Assembly: GCA_030674915.1 (NCBI GenBank)
Contig: JASXSV010000015.1
Span: 27,944 to 91,943, forward strand
Origin: Candidatus Endonucleibacter bathymodioli
Lineage (GTDB): Bacteria; Pseudomonadota; Gammaproteobacteria; Pseudomonadales; Endozoicomonadaceae
Direction: 5' to 3'
DNA: 64,000 nucleotides
Shown: positions 50,282-59,922 of the stretch, piece after piece
Numbering within the stretch: the first letter of the stretch is position 1
How the letters are laid out: each line of letters begins with the position of its first letter
Program-made: the position numbers and the translations under genes
Notes under the pieces: model-generated
What the model was told of the DNA's origin: nothing
The model's database searches: none
What the model saw: only the letters and a program-made list of their open reading frames with translations

Positions 50282-50785
50282 ATACCTCAGCATAACTCAA
50301 TAAAGTCGATCATATTCTGGTAAAGTATCGGCATGGGAAATACTTTGCAACAAAGCCCAAGCTTTTCGTATCAGTCACTGACCTATGCTCGTTACCAATG
50401 AAGGTCTGGGTAGGCAACAAGCGAGATGCCCCCTATGAGCCTACGAGCAATAGGTGATTGGGGTGAGTTAGAGCAGTCAATAATCACGCGCCTTCAAAAG
50501 AGGGTTAAATCATCCAGTTCTTAGTAGTTTGGATAATACGGAAGCGCTGTTGAAATGGTCAGAGTTTGAGGCGTTGCTGTTCTCAATCTACGCTTCTCAG
50601 TTAGCTCCAGCTATCCTCTGCGGACTTTGCTGAGAGCTCTGAGCGTTAAAAGTCAGTTCTAAACACTAGGAATAGTGCATGAAACCGACAATTTGGTGTT
50701 AAATATCCTGGTAATCTTCGTAATGGCTTACAAAATGAGAAGGCTCAATGATCGTAGCTAAAGTCGTTGGTTATGCTGAGGTATT
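50282..50785. mobile_element. Non-autonomous element with perfect 15-bp terminal inverted repeats
   Basis: atacctcagcataac at 50282-50296 is exactly inverted at 50771-50785, framing 504 bp without an intact gene. A frame near 50555 reads EALLKWSEFEALLFS, like the start of an IS5/IS1182-type transposase. Related degenerate copies lie at 20130-20375 and 55155-55350. A copy of the dispersed repeat (50386-50475) is nested inside. Confidence 0.65.
50386..50475 (-). repeat. Dispersed intergenic repeat, copy inside the IR-bounded element
   Basis: It reads gctcgttaccaatgaaggtc, gtaggcaacaagcgag, gcctacgagcaataggtgat and tggggtgag. It is the reverse complement of the copy at 32028 in the matching parts. 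Confidence 0.75.
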
Positions 50786-50935
50786 TATATATATTAGTTA
50801 TCTGTGAGTAGGTTTCGGCAAGCTGAATGGGGTTGGATATTTGCTATATTTATGTGTCCCAAAAGATATAATCAGCTGAATTCAAATCATTGATCTTAAA
50901 ATGCAGTGGTCTCATTACGGAAATTATGAGCAAGA

Positions 50936-51208
50936 TCAAATTTCGTTATGCTTTTCTATAACACTAACTTTTTCTAAAAGACTAGCCTTTTCATCTCGGG
51001 TAAAGTTATTCCAATGTGTGTTATTCAAAGCGCCTTCAAGAGCATAAAGAAAAACTTTTGACGCTTTAAATCCTCTTTCACGAACCTTATAATAAATTGC
51101 AGCAGGGCCAGTATTACGAAGCTGTTCAAAAGTTCGTATTCCTACAGCGTTAAGCCATTGAACGGAGGTTTTGCCGAGGTTTGTTAGCTCAAGTAACTCG
51201 TTAGACAT
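50936..51208 (-). CDS. TfoX C-terminal-domain protein
   Basis: 90 residues. It is the C-terminal (helix-hairpin-helix-like) domain of TfoX/Sxy: LTNLGKTSVQWLNAVGIRTFEQLRNTG, then VFLYALEGALNNTHWNNF. The N-terminal TfoX domain is missing, as in many stand-alone family members. TfoX/Sxy activates competence genes, and comM is in the same window, but a role in competence here is only a guess. An aggaaac ribosome binding site stands 4 bases before the ATG. Confidence 0.82.
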   Translation of the reverse strand: MSNELLELTNLGKTSVQWLNAVGIRTFEQLRNTGPAAIYYKVRERGFKASKVFLYALEGALNNTHWNNFTRDEKASLLEKVSVIEKHNEI

Positions 51209-52133
51209 GATAGTTTCCTAATCAAAGCAAAGACGGTAATGTCAAGTTTTGATAATCAAAATATTATAGAAGGTGCTTTCCTTTAAGAATAGACGCTACT
51301 TTGCCATTAACCTATATTTTGACTAAACGTCATGCAAAACAAACTAGCTATTCAACAGGTAGTGAGTTTAATAGCTTGTAAAAAAAGCATATTATTTTCA
51401 CTAAGATATGTTTAAAAAGTATTTATGTCTTTGCAATGCACTTTTAAATTACAGGGGCAATTTGATTATGCTGAAAACAGTCCGGCTGGCAGGAGCTTGA
51501 ATAATTAATTTGGTTATCGATAGCCTGGTGGGGGTATGCGATTAAGTCCCGTTTTTTAAGTGAATCGACACATTGCGGTCGATTCGCAGGTTGGCAGTCC
51601 AATGTTATTCCTTTTTAAGTGCATGCCTATTTCCCAGCATACAGGCACACTGATACTATGCCTTGACCATTTGCCCCACTCAGACTATGTTAGCCAGAGC
51701 AAATAGCATGGTCAATTTGCTGTCATTCTTAGCTAAGTCTCGGTAGCGAGCTTTGGTGAATCTGAACTAACTCCGTTCAAGAAATGTCTCTTTGCGTGTT
51801 TGGCGGCGTTTGTTTGGTATTCGCTGTCGCCGAAGCTGAGTTGGTGCTCCATGGTTCATCCCATAGAAGAGCAATGACAGGGATTATCTCGTGGCTGGGA
51901 CTTAATCACACTTTTCCTAGGTTTGTGACTTTTTTATTAAAAATGTGTGGATATATTATCAAACGTAAGATATAAGAATCACTGAATTACTATACTACGT
52001 CAAAAAAAAGCACCGATAAGACATCTACAAATAACAAACATCCTACAACGTAACGGACTGGAGGTATAGCTATCTATAATTTATTCCATAAAAGAATCTT
52101 ACATAATGCAACCTTTCAAGGCAGGAAATATTT
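51209..52133. other. Long spacer with an IS5-type remnant and no intact gene
   Basis: It includes the transposase fragment at 51655-51785. A frame at 51784-51975 has no recognisable features and overlaps IS debris. The ribosome binding site aggaaat of the LDLa gene lies at its end. Confidence 0.45.
51655..51785 (-). pseudogene. IS5-family transposase fragment, C-terminal end
   Basis: On the minus strand one frame reads FTKARYRDLAKNDSKLTMLF followed by ALANIV, the conserved end of IS5-type transposases (K-x-R-Y-R-G-L-A-K-N...L-F-A-L-x-N-L). Stops lie on both sides. Confidence 0.6.
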
Positions 52134-54734
52134 ATGATTTCACTGAGATACACCTCTCAATTGTTATTGGTTCAGGTATCGAAAAGCAAGACTTCTACTT
52201 TTAATATTTTCACTTTACTGACCTCAATATTCATCCTTAGTCGTCTACTTGCAAGGTTGCAAAGATCAACCATATTGTCGTCTTGTTATAACTCCAAACG
52301 CTTAAAACATATATCCAACGCCTTTGAGGTTGCGATTACGTTGACAGCTCTCGCTCACCCTAGTCATTTAAGACTCCTAAACTCACGAGGTCTGCCTCAC
52401 TTACCGCTACATGCTAACACCAAATCTGCTGGGTACATAAATCCTTTTCTTTTCTTATTAATGGCACTGCCGCTGCTAGTCACCTCGCTAACTTACGCTA
52501 CCAACGATAATCGCCACAATATTACACCACCTCCACCAGTAACGATTTTTTTAAATAGCCCTAACTATTTGGCTAATTGTTTTGCTCTTTTAGCAGGACA
52601 ACCGGTTATAAAGGTTCACAGCTTTCTCAAAAGAATGATACAGCTAGAAACTGATGAGGATGAGACGAGCTATACGGAAGCAAGCAGAGTTTTTTTTAGC
52701 CAAAGCCAAGGTTCAGAATTTAACTCTTTGTACTGCTTGTACCAAAATCTTTCCCTGCGTTATTACAAATCTCCCTCAGCTACTGATTTTATGCGTTACA
52801 TGATATATAATGAGCCGGTTCAGGTGGTTACCCGCCCGTTGATGGCAGCTATGCTCAAGCTTTGTGATGACTATAATGATAGGCTCGGCATCACCATCGG
52901 CAAAATGCTGGCAGAAGTAGAGGGACATAAGTATACCGATGAGAATATTAACGCTTTCCTACGTTACAAATCCAATAGACTAGACGTTCATGATAAATAT
53001 CTCTATATAAGTAAGGATGCCAGCACCAAAGAGAGCAACGCTAATAATAGTGATAAAAAGGAAAGACGCGCCTCATGGTTCAGCCGCTGTATCCAACGTG
53101 GTGTTAATTATGCCCAAAGCATAGTAACAAATGCGTCCGGTCTTGCGTCCAAAGCAATGCTCTCTGCATCTTTAAGCAGCTGTATGCTGTCGCCTGCTGG
53201 CGCCGATAATAGCCAGTTTAATTGTACTAACGGGCAGACAATCTTTCAGTCAAAAACCTGTGATGGCTTCTGGCACTGCAAAGACAGAAGCGATGAATCC
53301 GTATCAATCTGCTGTAAAAATGGAAAATTTAACGCTACAACTAGGTTTTGTGCCAAACATGATAATCCAAATACGGCGCTATTTGTTTGTAATGATAATC
53401 AGCAAACGATTCCTGAAAGCTGGAGCTGTGATGGAACTAACCACCCCATTGGTTGCCATGATCTCAGCGATGAAGTGCCTTCAAACTGCTGTGAAGGCGG
53501 GTTGTCTGGAGTTAACGCTACAACTAGACTTTGTCCCAAAAAGGGTAAACCATCAGATAAGATCTATGTTTGTGATAATAATAATCAAACGATCCCTAGT
53601 CACTGGCAATGTTCTGGCGTCAGTGCCTGCACAGATGGTAGTGACGAAAAGGCTTCAGACTGTTGTGAAGGTGGGACATTAGGGATTAATACTACTACTA
53701 AGACTTGTCCTAATAAAGGCGATCCAAGCATGCACTTCTTTGTTTGTGATAATAAACAAATTGTCAGTTTATGTTTTCGCTGTGTTGAATCCTTCGACTC
53801 CACCAATAACTGCCAAGACAAGAGTGATCTCAGCACCAGCGGTGCGAACCCTACCTGCTTTCGTTGCCATAATAACAACGCCCTTATCTTAGCTGGTCTT
53901 CGCTGTAATGGACAAAACGAATGCAGTGACGGCAGTGACGAATCTGTTTCAATTTGTTGTGAAAATGGGGTATTTAATACCACGACTAGGCTTTGTCCTA
54001 AAAAGGGTCATCCAACCGAAGAAATCTTTATTTGTAATAATGATCACATAATCCCTTCACACTTACAATGCACTGGCTTCGATGACTGTTTTGATGGTAG
54101 TGACGAAAAGGCTTCAGACTGCTGTGAAAATGGAGCGTTAGGGATTAACACTACTACGAATACTTGTCCTAAGAAGGGTGATCCCGCAACGCACCTATTT
54201 GTTTGCAATAACAATCAGACAGTACCTTTAAATTTCCGCTGTGTTAAATCCCTACTCCCCAACCATAACTGCCAAGACAAGAGTGATCTTAGTGTCAGCG
54301 GTGCGAGTCCCACCTGCTTTAGTTGCCATAATAACAGCGCCCTTATTTTAGCTGGTCTTCGCTGTAATGGCCAAAACGACTGCGGTGACGGCAGTGATGA
54401 AAGCGTTGCAGCCACAAATCCGAGCTGCTTTCATTGTGAAAATGGAGCGATTCTTTTAAGCGAAAATAGCTGTAATTGCGGAAATGACTGCCCTGACTGC
54501 CCTGACTACTCGGACTACTGTGCTGATGTCGAGTATACCAGTGCAGATTTTATTATACCCTGCGTGCTAGTAGCTGGAGTCATAACGTGTGCGTCATATG
54601 CTGCGATGCTTGTAAAGTACAGAAACATTAAAAAGATTAAAGGAACATTTAAATGGCTTTTAAGTCCCATTACCGAGTTTACGAATTTCTTCTACTCGTT
54701 ACCACCTAATAAGCCTGAATCGCCACAATACTAA
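52134..54734 (+). CDS. Membrane protein with eight LDL-receptor class A repeats
   Basis: 866 residues. N-terminal hydrophobic segments (about 22-41 and 103-121) are followed by an unrecognised region (125-360). Eight LDLa repeats then run at about 364-393, 419-452, 480-510, 538-575, 578-608, 634-663, 691-728 and 731-765. Six carry the Ca-binding pattern D-x-S-D-E/D (such as CTDGSDE, CSDGSDE, CFDGSDE, CGDGSDE). They are joined by repeated linkers CC-E-x-G-x-x-N-x-T-T-x-x-CP-x-K-G. A final helix (805-827) would anchor it in a membrane. LDLa modules are animal ligand-binding domains and are rare in bacteria. It may bind host proteins or lipoproteins. Repeats 4-5 and 7-8 are near duplicates, so it grew by internal duplication. 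Confidence 0.88.
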   Translation: MISLRYTSQLLLVQVSKSKTSTFNIFTLLTSIFILSRLLARLQRSTILSSCYNSKRLKHISNAFEVAITLTALAHPSHLRLLNSRGLPHLPLHANTKSAGYINPFLFLLMALPLLVTSLTYATNDNRHNITPPPPVTIFLNSPNYLANCFALLAGQPVIKVHSFLKRMIQLETDEDETSYTEASRVFFSQSQGSEFNSLYCLYQNLSLRYYKSPSATDFMRYMIYNEPVQVVTRPLMAAMLKLCDDYNDRLGITIGKMLAEVEGHKYTDENINAFLRYKSNRLDVHDKYLYISKDASTKESNANNSDKKERRASWFSRCIQRGVNYAQSIVTNASGLASKAMLSASLSSCMLSPAGADNSQFNCTNGQTIFQSKTCDGFWHCKDRSDESVSICCKNGKFNATTRFCAKHDNPNTALFVCNDNQQTIPESWSCDGTNHPIGCHDLSDEVPSNCCEGGLSGVNATTRLCPKKGKPSDKIYVCDNNNQTIPSHWQCSGVSACTDGSDEKASDCCEGGTLGINTTTKTCPNKGDPSMHFFVCDNKQIVSLCFRCVESFDSTNNCQDKSDLSTSGANPTCFRCHNNNALILAGLRCNGQNECSDGSDESVSICCENGVFNTTTRLCPKKGHPTEEIFICNNDHIIPSHLQCTGFDDCFDGSDEKASDCCENGALGINTTTNTCPKKGDPATHLFVCNNNQTVPLNFRCVKSLLPNHNCQDKSDLSVSGASPTCFSCHNNSALILAGLRCNGQNDCGDGSDESVAATNPSCFHCENGAILLSENSCNCGNDCPDCPDYSDYCADVEYTSADFIIPCVLVAGVITCASYAAMLVKYRNIKKIKGTFKWLLSPITEFTNFFYSLPPNKPESPQY

Positions 54735-54905
54735 TGGCCTACTTAGGCGATTATTCCCGAAAGGCATTAATCTTGGCGATGTGTCAAAAAATAAAAGTAA
54801 CGCTCCCCAATTTTTCACTCAGCATACGGCTACGAAAGCCGTAAGCTACTTTATTCCAATTGAGTTTTTAGCGGGTAGGTGTGTTAGTTATTGTGGAAAT
54901 CTAGG
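54728..54905 (+). pseudogene. IS30-type remnant, 3' end only
   Basis: It reads NTNGLLRRLFPKGINLGDVS, KNKSNAPQFF, then VSYFIPIEFLAGRCVSYCGN, ending at the IS end ttattgtggaaatctagg. It is the same type as the remnant at 271. Its first bases overlap the stop codon of the LDLa gene, so that gene ends at the junction. Confidence 0.85.
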
Positions 54906-55504
54906 AATCACTTCCTAACTATTGCATTATCTAAAATTGATTTCTTTTAACCGTCATTACTAACAACTTTTTTGATAATTTAAAACCTGCATCTTGTACT
55001 CACGAGAGTTATATCCTCAGCATGGTTTTGATTGCAGTTATGGTTTTATATAATAAAATTTTTGGTGCGTACAAAGAGCTCTTATGCTTTTTTTAAAACA
55101 ATATGTTTGGTTTTAATTGCAAATTGATATTAAGCATTATGTTTTTATTTCATATAATGAGACATCAGCATAACAAATAAAGTAGATTATATATTGGCAA
55201 TATTTTGATATGCAAAAATACGTTACAACACGACCAAAACTCTTCGGAAATAGGATGCGCTGTTAGAATGGTCGGAATTTGAGAAGTTGTTATCCTCAAT
55301 CTCCTCCTATAGCACAGCTACCCTCTGCTGACTTTGTTTAGCCTCTATTGATTGGAGCATGGTATTACCGGGTGCGCAGTTGGCTCAGTGCTTATATATA
55401 CCAATTACCCTTAAGTGGTGTGCGGTCTCAACTGGCATATAACAGCAGTGAAAACAATTAAATTCCTTATTTTTTAACGATATACTAGAGATAATAGTAA
55501 AGCC
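54906..55504. other. Spacer upstream of the second IAP gene
   Basis: It contains the degenerate mobile-element copy at 55155-55350. The last 40 bases (tactagagataatagtaaag then gcc-ATG) match the leader of the six-BIR gene. No other feature was seen. Confidence 0.5.
55155..55350 (+). repeat. Degenerate copy of the IR-bounded element
   Basis: atcagcataacaaataaag at 55163, then gcgctgttagaatggtcg and ctaccctctgctgactttg, match 50287-50640. A frame reads ALLEWSEFEKLLSSI. The right terminal repeat was not found. Confidence 0.55.
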
Positions 55505-58500
55505 ATGAGCATTAACATCAATACCAAGTCTATAAGGATTCTTTTGTTATTATTGCTTTTTAAGCTAGGTTTATCTTGCAATGCTATGGCAATTAACAAG
55601 ACAGATGATAGCTCACTAAGAACGTTTTTCTTGTTGGCCATGTCCAGAATTAACTCTCCTGAGTCATTGTCAGAAATCATATTTTTTGGAAATAAAGAAA
55701 ACCTAAGGACATATCGATATATTTTAAATGGTCCTCCTGGCGGTCCTCACTTCAGTGAAAATCAAATTACCGAGCTCCATCCCCTGAGTCACTGTGTTTC
55801 TGACGTCGTAAGCAAGAGTAAAAATGATTCTCTCTCCGGACATTATCTTGAATCTGGAGATGGTCAGCTGGAATGGGATGTACCGGTAGAATCAAACGCA
55901 GAGTTCACTTTCTCAGTAATTTATGACGATGACGATGACTCATCCTTTGCAGCTCCTATTCTTCAGCAGGATGCAGATACAAAACAAGTTACTCGCAAAC
56001 AGATAAGTTTGTCCCCGGAAGCAGGGGGTATCATTATCACGCCATCAGGCAACACAAAACAAGTCTGGCAATGGCGCTTACTCCTTACAGGTAAAGGAAC
56101 AGCGACCATCATTACTCCCACTGGAGGTTGCTGTATTCCAGCTCTTTCAGGTTGGCACAATCATGATACACAACTTCCCAATGCGTGTGGTCAGACAGTA
56201 TTGCGTTTCCCCGCAAAAAATAAAAAACAAGGGAGTATTGAGAGAGAATTGGCGTGTACATTAAGTAGGATTATGCAACCAGAAGAAAATAAAAAAATAA
56301 CTATGTACCAGCAAGAGCTGACAAAAGAGCAAACATTGAGAACGCAGCTAAACACCGCTCTCCCTTGGTTAAAAGTGAACTTTGGTCAGGATTTTTTATC
56401 CAAAAGTCTCTATCGACGGCCTATTATTCCACCATCTGGACAACATTTTTGTGTCTTCCCTAATACAACTATGTCTTGCGAAGCTCCAGCAAAACCATCA
56501 AGCGAGCAGCCTTTACTCCATGATTATATGAAACGTGAATTCAATCGGCTTGGCTCCTTTTCGTCCTTTCCTTATAATCTGGAGGAGAGACTACATGGAG
56601 TATCTTTCATAACTCTATCTCGAGCAGGTTTTTACTATACGGGCAGCACTAGTGAATGCAAATGCTTTTGTTGTGGGCATACTTATAAAGACTGGAAAAG
56701 AGGTGATGATCCCTATGATATTCATAACCAAATTTCACCTAATTGTGCTTATATGACAGGTGAAGATAGCGGAAATATTCCCATCCATACAGATAATAGG
56801 AGGCGGCCTCATAGAACAGAGTTTAGCTATACTTCTAGTAGTAATATTACCTTACCAATGCAGCAACTTCGCATAACAGAAAGCCATTCTGAGGCCAGTA
56901 TTACCGATGACACTGACGATAGCGCCACAGAAACTATCTTGATCAGAAATAGTGATAATCTTACTACAGGCGCTGAGCACTCCCAAAACAACAGTGCAAG
57001 CCAAGGGGGTTTTAGTGAAGGTAATCCGGAACGCCCTGACTATGCCGACATAGCAACAAGAAAAATAAGTTTAAGAAGCTTTCCTAGTCATGTAAATATA
57101 TCGACAAATGATATAGCAGAAGCTGGTTTTTTTTTCGTAGGTTATGAAGACTATGTTCGTTGTTTCTATTGTGGTAAAGGGTTACGTAACTGGAGAAGTA
57201 CTGACGACCCCTTTGTAGTGCACGCACAATGGTATCCATCCTGTGCGTATATAAAAGCCTACTTTGAAGGCCGAACTAAACGGCAAGAACAACAAAATAC
57301 TGTCCCGGAAACAGGAGACCAGCAGTCTTCAAATACTTCTGCAAATCCACCGGAGGCGGCAACTCCTCACATCACTCCGATTAATGCAGCCTTACTTCCG
57401 CTGCAAGAACCTAACATAACAGAAAGCTCTCGTCCTTCTGCCAATACGGCTCACTCCTCAGGGCATCACAATATAGGAAGCGCTGCCAGCAATAATTCTA
57501 CTACAGCACATAACGACTCCGAGAATATAAATTTCAATGATATTGGCATAAATATCGACACACCAAAACACCCTATGTATGCCGTATCAGTAACAAGGAG
57601 TGTTACCTATCAAAACTGGCTTGCGTATGAAGATCAAGATCCAGCAGAGCTGGTAAAGGAAGGTTTTTTTTACACAAAAGAGAACGACAGTGTTTGTTGT
57701 TTTTTTTGTGGCCTTATGTTGAATGACTGGAAGGCGGATGATATTCCCAGGAAAAGGCATGCCGACATGTCCCCACAATGCTGGTTTTTACAATCGAATA
57801 ATCACGAGCATGCCTCTAATATGCGACAACGTGCAATTGAGCAATCTTTATGCGCTACCGACGCTCCAGAGCAAGCAAAGAACAACGAGCAATTATGCAA
57901 ATTGATAGATGAAGGTGTGGAATTTATTATTTCCTATAAATTTCTTGAAGCCTCGAACCCAATTCTCAAAGCGGCTGCCATACGTTTAAAAAATAATCTA
58001 TACAACCGGCAGGACCTTGATAAACACATTGCAGTATTGCAAACCATTCCAGGAACATACATGAATGCGATGATTTCAATTATACAAGCAGAACGCGAGG
58101 TGATTAACGACCTACAATATGATGGATTCAATGTTGCTCTCATCAATACCGCAATCGAGCATTTTAACAATGAAATACCGCCCTTAACAAAAGAGGTAAC
58201 GATTACTACAAAACAAATAACCAACATTATCAGTAAAATAAAAGAAGGCGGTATGCAGATCAGCTCTGCTACCTGTAACGGAGCAAGACCTAAGGAGGTC
58301 TCAAAAGAAATGCTGCATATGGCTCAAGAATATGATGCGCTAACAGAAGAAAATGATCAGCTTAAAGAGATGCATATATGTAAAATATGTAGAGAAAATG
58401 AATCATCTCTAGCTTTTTTGCCTTGTGGGCATAAATGCTGTTGTCCAGATTGTGCTCCAGCTATGAAAAAATGCCCTCTTTGTAAAAGATATATTCGTGG

Positions 58501-58525
58501 CACAGTCAAAATTTATTTATACTAA
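55505..58525 (+). CDS. IAP-like protein: signal peptide, three BIR domains and a C-terminal RING finger
   Basis: 1006 residues. It is clearly homologous to the 1585-residue protein over the signal peptide (1-29), the N-terminal domain (35-345), the first BIR and the C-terminus. BIR sites are Cys387/390-His407-Cys414, Cys553/556-His573-Cys580 and Cys732/735-His752-Cys759. The C3HC4 RING uses Cys959, 962, 974, His976, Cys980, 983, 990 and 993 in the IAP pattern FLPCGHK...CPLC. A helical stretch (about 790-955) stands before the RING. It lacks the three central BIRs of its paralogue. The likely role is interference with host apoptosis; whether the RING has ubiquitin ligase activity is untested. 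Confidence 0.93.
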   Translation: MSININTKSIRILLLLLLFKLGLSCNAMAINKTDDSSLRTFFLLAMSRINSPESLSEIIFFGNKENLRTYRYILNGPPGGPHFSENQITELHPLSHCVSDVVSKSKNDSLSGHYLESGDGQLEWDVPVESNAEFTFSVIYDDDDDSSFAAPILQQDADTKQVTRKQISLSPEAGGIIITPSGNTKQVWQWRLLLTGKGTATIITPTGGCCIPALSGWHNHDTQLPNACGQTVLRFPAKNKKQGSIERELACTLSRIMQPEENKKITMYQQELTKEQTLRTQLNTALPWLKVNFGQDFLSKSLYRRPIIPPSGQHFCVFPNTTMSCEAPAKPSSEQPLLHDYMKREFNRLGSFSSFPYNLEERLHGVSFITLSRAGFYYTGSTSECKCFCCGHTYKDWKRGDDPYDIHNQISPNCAYMTGEDSGNIPIHTDNRRRPHRTEFSYTSSSNITLPMQQLRITESHSEASITDDTDDSATETILIRNSDNLTTGAEHSQNNSASQGGFSEGNPERPDYADIATRKISLRSFPSHVNISTNDIAEAGFFFVGYEDYVRCFYCGKGLRNWRSTDDPFVVHAQWYPSCAYIKAYFEGRTKRQEQQNTVPETGDQQSSNTSANPPEAATPHITPINAALLPLQEPNITESSRPSANTAHSSGHHNIGSAASNNSTTAHNDSENINFNDIGINIDTPKHPMYAVSVTRSVTYQNWLAYEDQDPAELVKEGFFYTKENDSVCCFFCGLMLNDWKADDIPRKRHADMSPQCWFLQSNNHEHASNMRQRAIEQSLCATDAPEQAKNNEQLCKLIDEGVEFIISYKFLEASNPILKAAAIRLKNNLYNRQDLDKHIAVLQTIPGTYMNAMISIIQAEREVINDLQYDGFNVALINTAIEHFNNEIPPLTKEVTITTKQITNIISKIKEGGMQISSATCNGARPKEVSKEMLHMAQEYDALTEENDQLKEMHICKICRENESSLAFLPCGHKCCCPDCAPAMKKCPLCKRYIRGTVKIYLY

Positions 58526-58799
58526 CATCATCGATGAGTAACCGATTTAACGATATTACTCCTCAGCAACCTTTTAAAAGAGTACATTGGATTTAGCTTT
58601 ACATTTAAATGATTATGCTAGAAAAAGTATCAATATTGATTAGCCTATAACGGTTACGAATAGTAGGTGCTCAAGGTTAGTGAGAGCAGTCCACAACCTC
58701 ACGTTTTCAAGGGAAACAATATGACACACCTATCAATACTTACGAGAAGCTGATGAAATGTGAGCAGGTCAAATATGGCCATGATTTAAAACCTTACGG
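58526..58799. other. Spacer with a degenerate dispersed repeat
   Basis: 58650-58720 reads aacggttacgaatagtaggt, then gtgagagcagtccacaacc and acgttttcaaggg, related to the dispersed intergenic repeat. No gene was seen. Confidence 0.45.
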
Positions 58800-59240
58800 G
58801 AGCTTTGTATGTTTTGCCCTGCGCTTATTTTTGCAGGTATTTCTTACCAGCTGCCGAATATGTTGATAATCAGTACAGGGGTAGTTATTCAGACACTCTC
58901 TTAATGCTGTTTTATCATTGCTGGTAGCTAGTCTCGCCAGCGTTCAAATTGGTGAAACCGTCGATGATACTCATTATTGGAGTTATCCAGTTGATGTAAA
59001 AATTCTTTAATGGAGTCTGTCTCCTGACCCTGCACGAGTGCTTCTATAAGAAGAGATGTGTCGTTTTTTGGCATTATGACTCGTGATGCGCTTACTCTCA
59101 TTCAAAGCTTTCTTCAAGCGTTCGCCCAATGAAAGTTTTTCGAGCAATTATGGCTTAATCTGCATTAAATGGGCATCCATACCATTCAATGCCTGTTTTT
59201 CTCGTTTAATTTCTGACTCTGATATATTCTATTTTATCAC
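58800..59240 (-). pseudogene. darP: Decayed darP (yjgA) ribosome biogenesis gene
   Basis: On the minus strand, pieces in shifting frames read SEIKREKQALNGMDAHLMQI, LLEKLSLGERLKKALNESKR, then EFLHQLDNSNNEYHRRFHQF and ERWRD, then LRECLNNYPCTDYQHIRQLV and RNTCKNKRRAK. Their order and content match DarP (DUF615), a 50S-associated assembly factor. At least one frameshift and several stops interrupt it, and no intact start is left. Confidence 0.8.
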
Positions 59241-59529
59241 TATCCAAGAGTCCGTGTGACTAGTTAGGCTCCATGGGAGACGTTTTGAGTGGCTGAAAGC
59301 TACTTCGACCAAGTAGTGAATAATTATATGCCCAGTGAAGATGTAAGGAGGGTACTAACCGCCATCGTGTACCCCAATCACCTATTATGTATCATGTGGG
59401 CTCGTTTGTAGCCAGCTCTACAGGCATGCATACGGAGCTACTGAGGGAAAACAGTGCGCTGTGAAGTCTCTATGAACTGACCTACGCCTTTAACTTTTAC
59501 TATACAAGTTTAAATCAGAGGACTGCCCC

Positions 59530-59922
59530 ATGAGCAACATCCCTTTAGAGTTACTCTACTTTCATTCACACGAATGGGTCAGAGTGGAAGATGACGATAG
59601 CGTTACAATAGGCCTTACTGAGCACGCGCAAGAGGCGCTCGGAGATGTAGTTTTTGTAGAGTTACCAAATACAAAAACAACCTTTGCGGCGGGTGATCAC
59701 GCAGGTGTTGTAGAGTCAGTAAAAGCTGCCTCTGATGTTTATTCCCCGCTTAGCGGAGAGATCATTAAAGTAAATGAAGAGCTTGTAAACGCCCCAGAAA
59801 CAATCAATAGCGACCCGTACCATAAAGGGTGGTTTTTTAAAATGAAATTATCTGCCCCCAGTGAATTAACTGATTTAATGGACGCAAAGAGTTACGAAAA
59901 ATACGTTGAGGATAGCGCTTAG
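59530..59922 (+). CDS. gcvH: Glycine cleavage system H protein
   Basis: 130 residues, full length. GcvH carries the lipoyl arm of the glycine cleavage complex. The lipoylation site is VVESVKAASDVYSP (Lys about residue 66). The fold's start HEWVRVEDDDSVTIGLTEHA and C-terminal GWFFKMK are typical. A cagagg ribosome binding site stands 8 bases before the ATG. gcvT and gcvP are not next to it in this window, so it could instead serve as a lipoyl carrier or be a leftover of a split operon. Confidence 0.94.
   Translation: MSNIPLELLYFHSHEWVRVEDDDSVTIGLTEHAQEALGDVVFVELPNTKTTFAAGDHAGVVESVKAASDVYSPLSGEIIKVNEELVNAPETINSDPYHKGWFFKMKLSAPSELTDLMDAKSYEKYVEDSA

Noticed and set aside
51784..51975. Small membrane protein gene
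   Set aside because: It has no convincing ribosome binding site or family resemblance and overlaps IS5-type debris.
53600..53983. Minus-strand frame inside the LDLa gene
   Set aside because: It mirrors the repeated Cys- and Asp-rich codons of the plus-strand gene; there is no independent start signal or domain.
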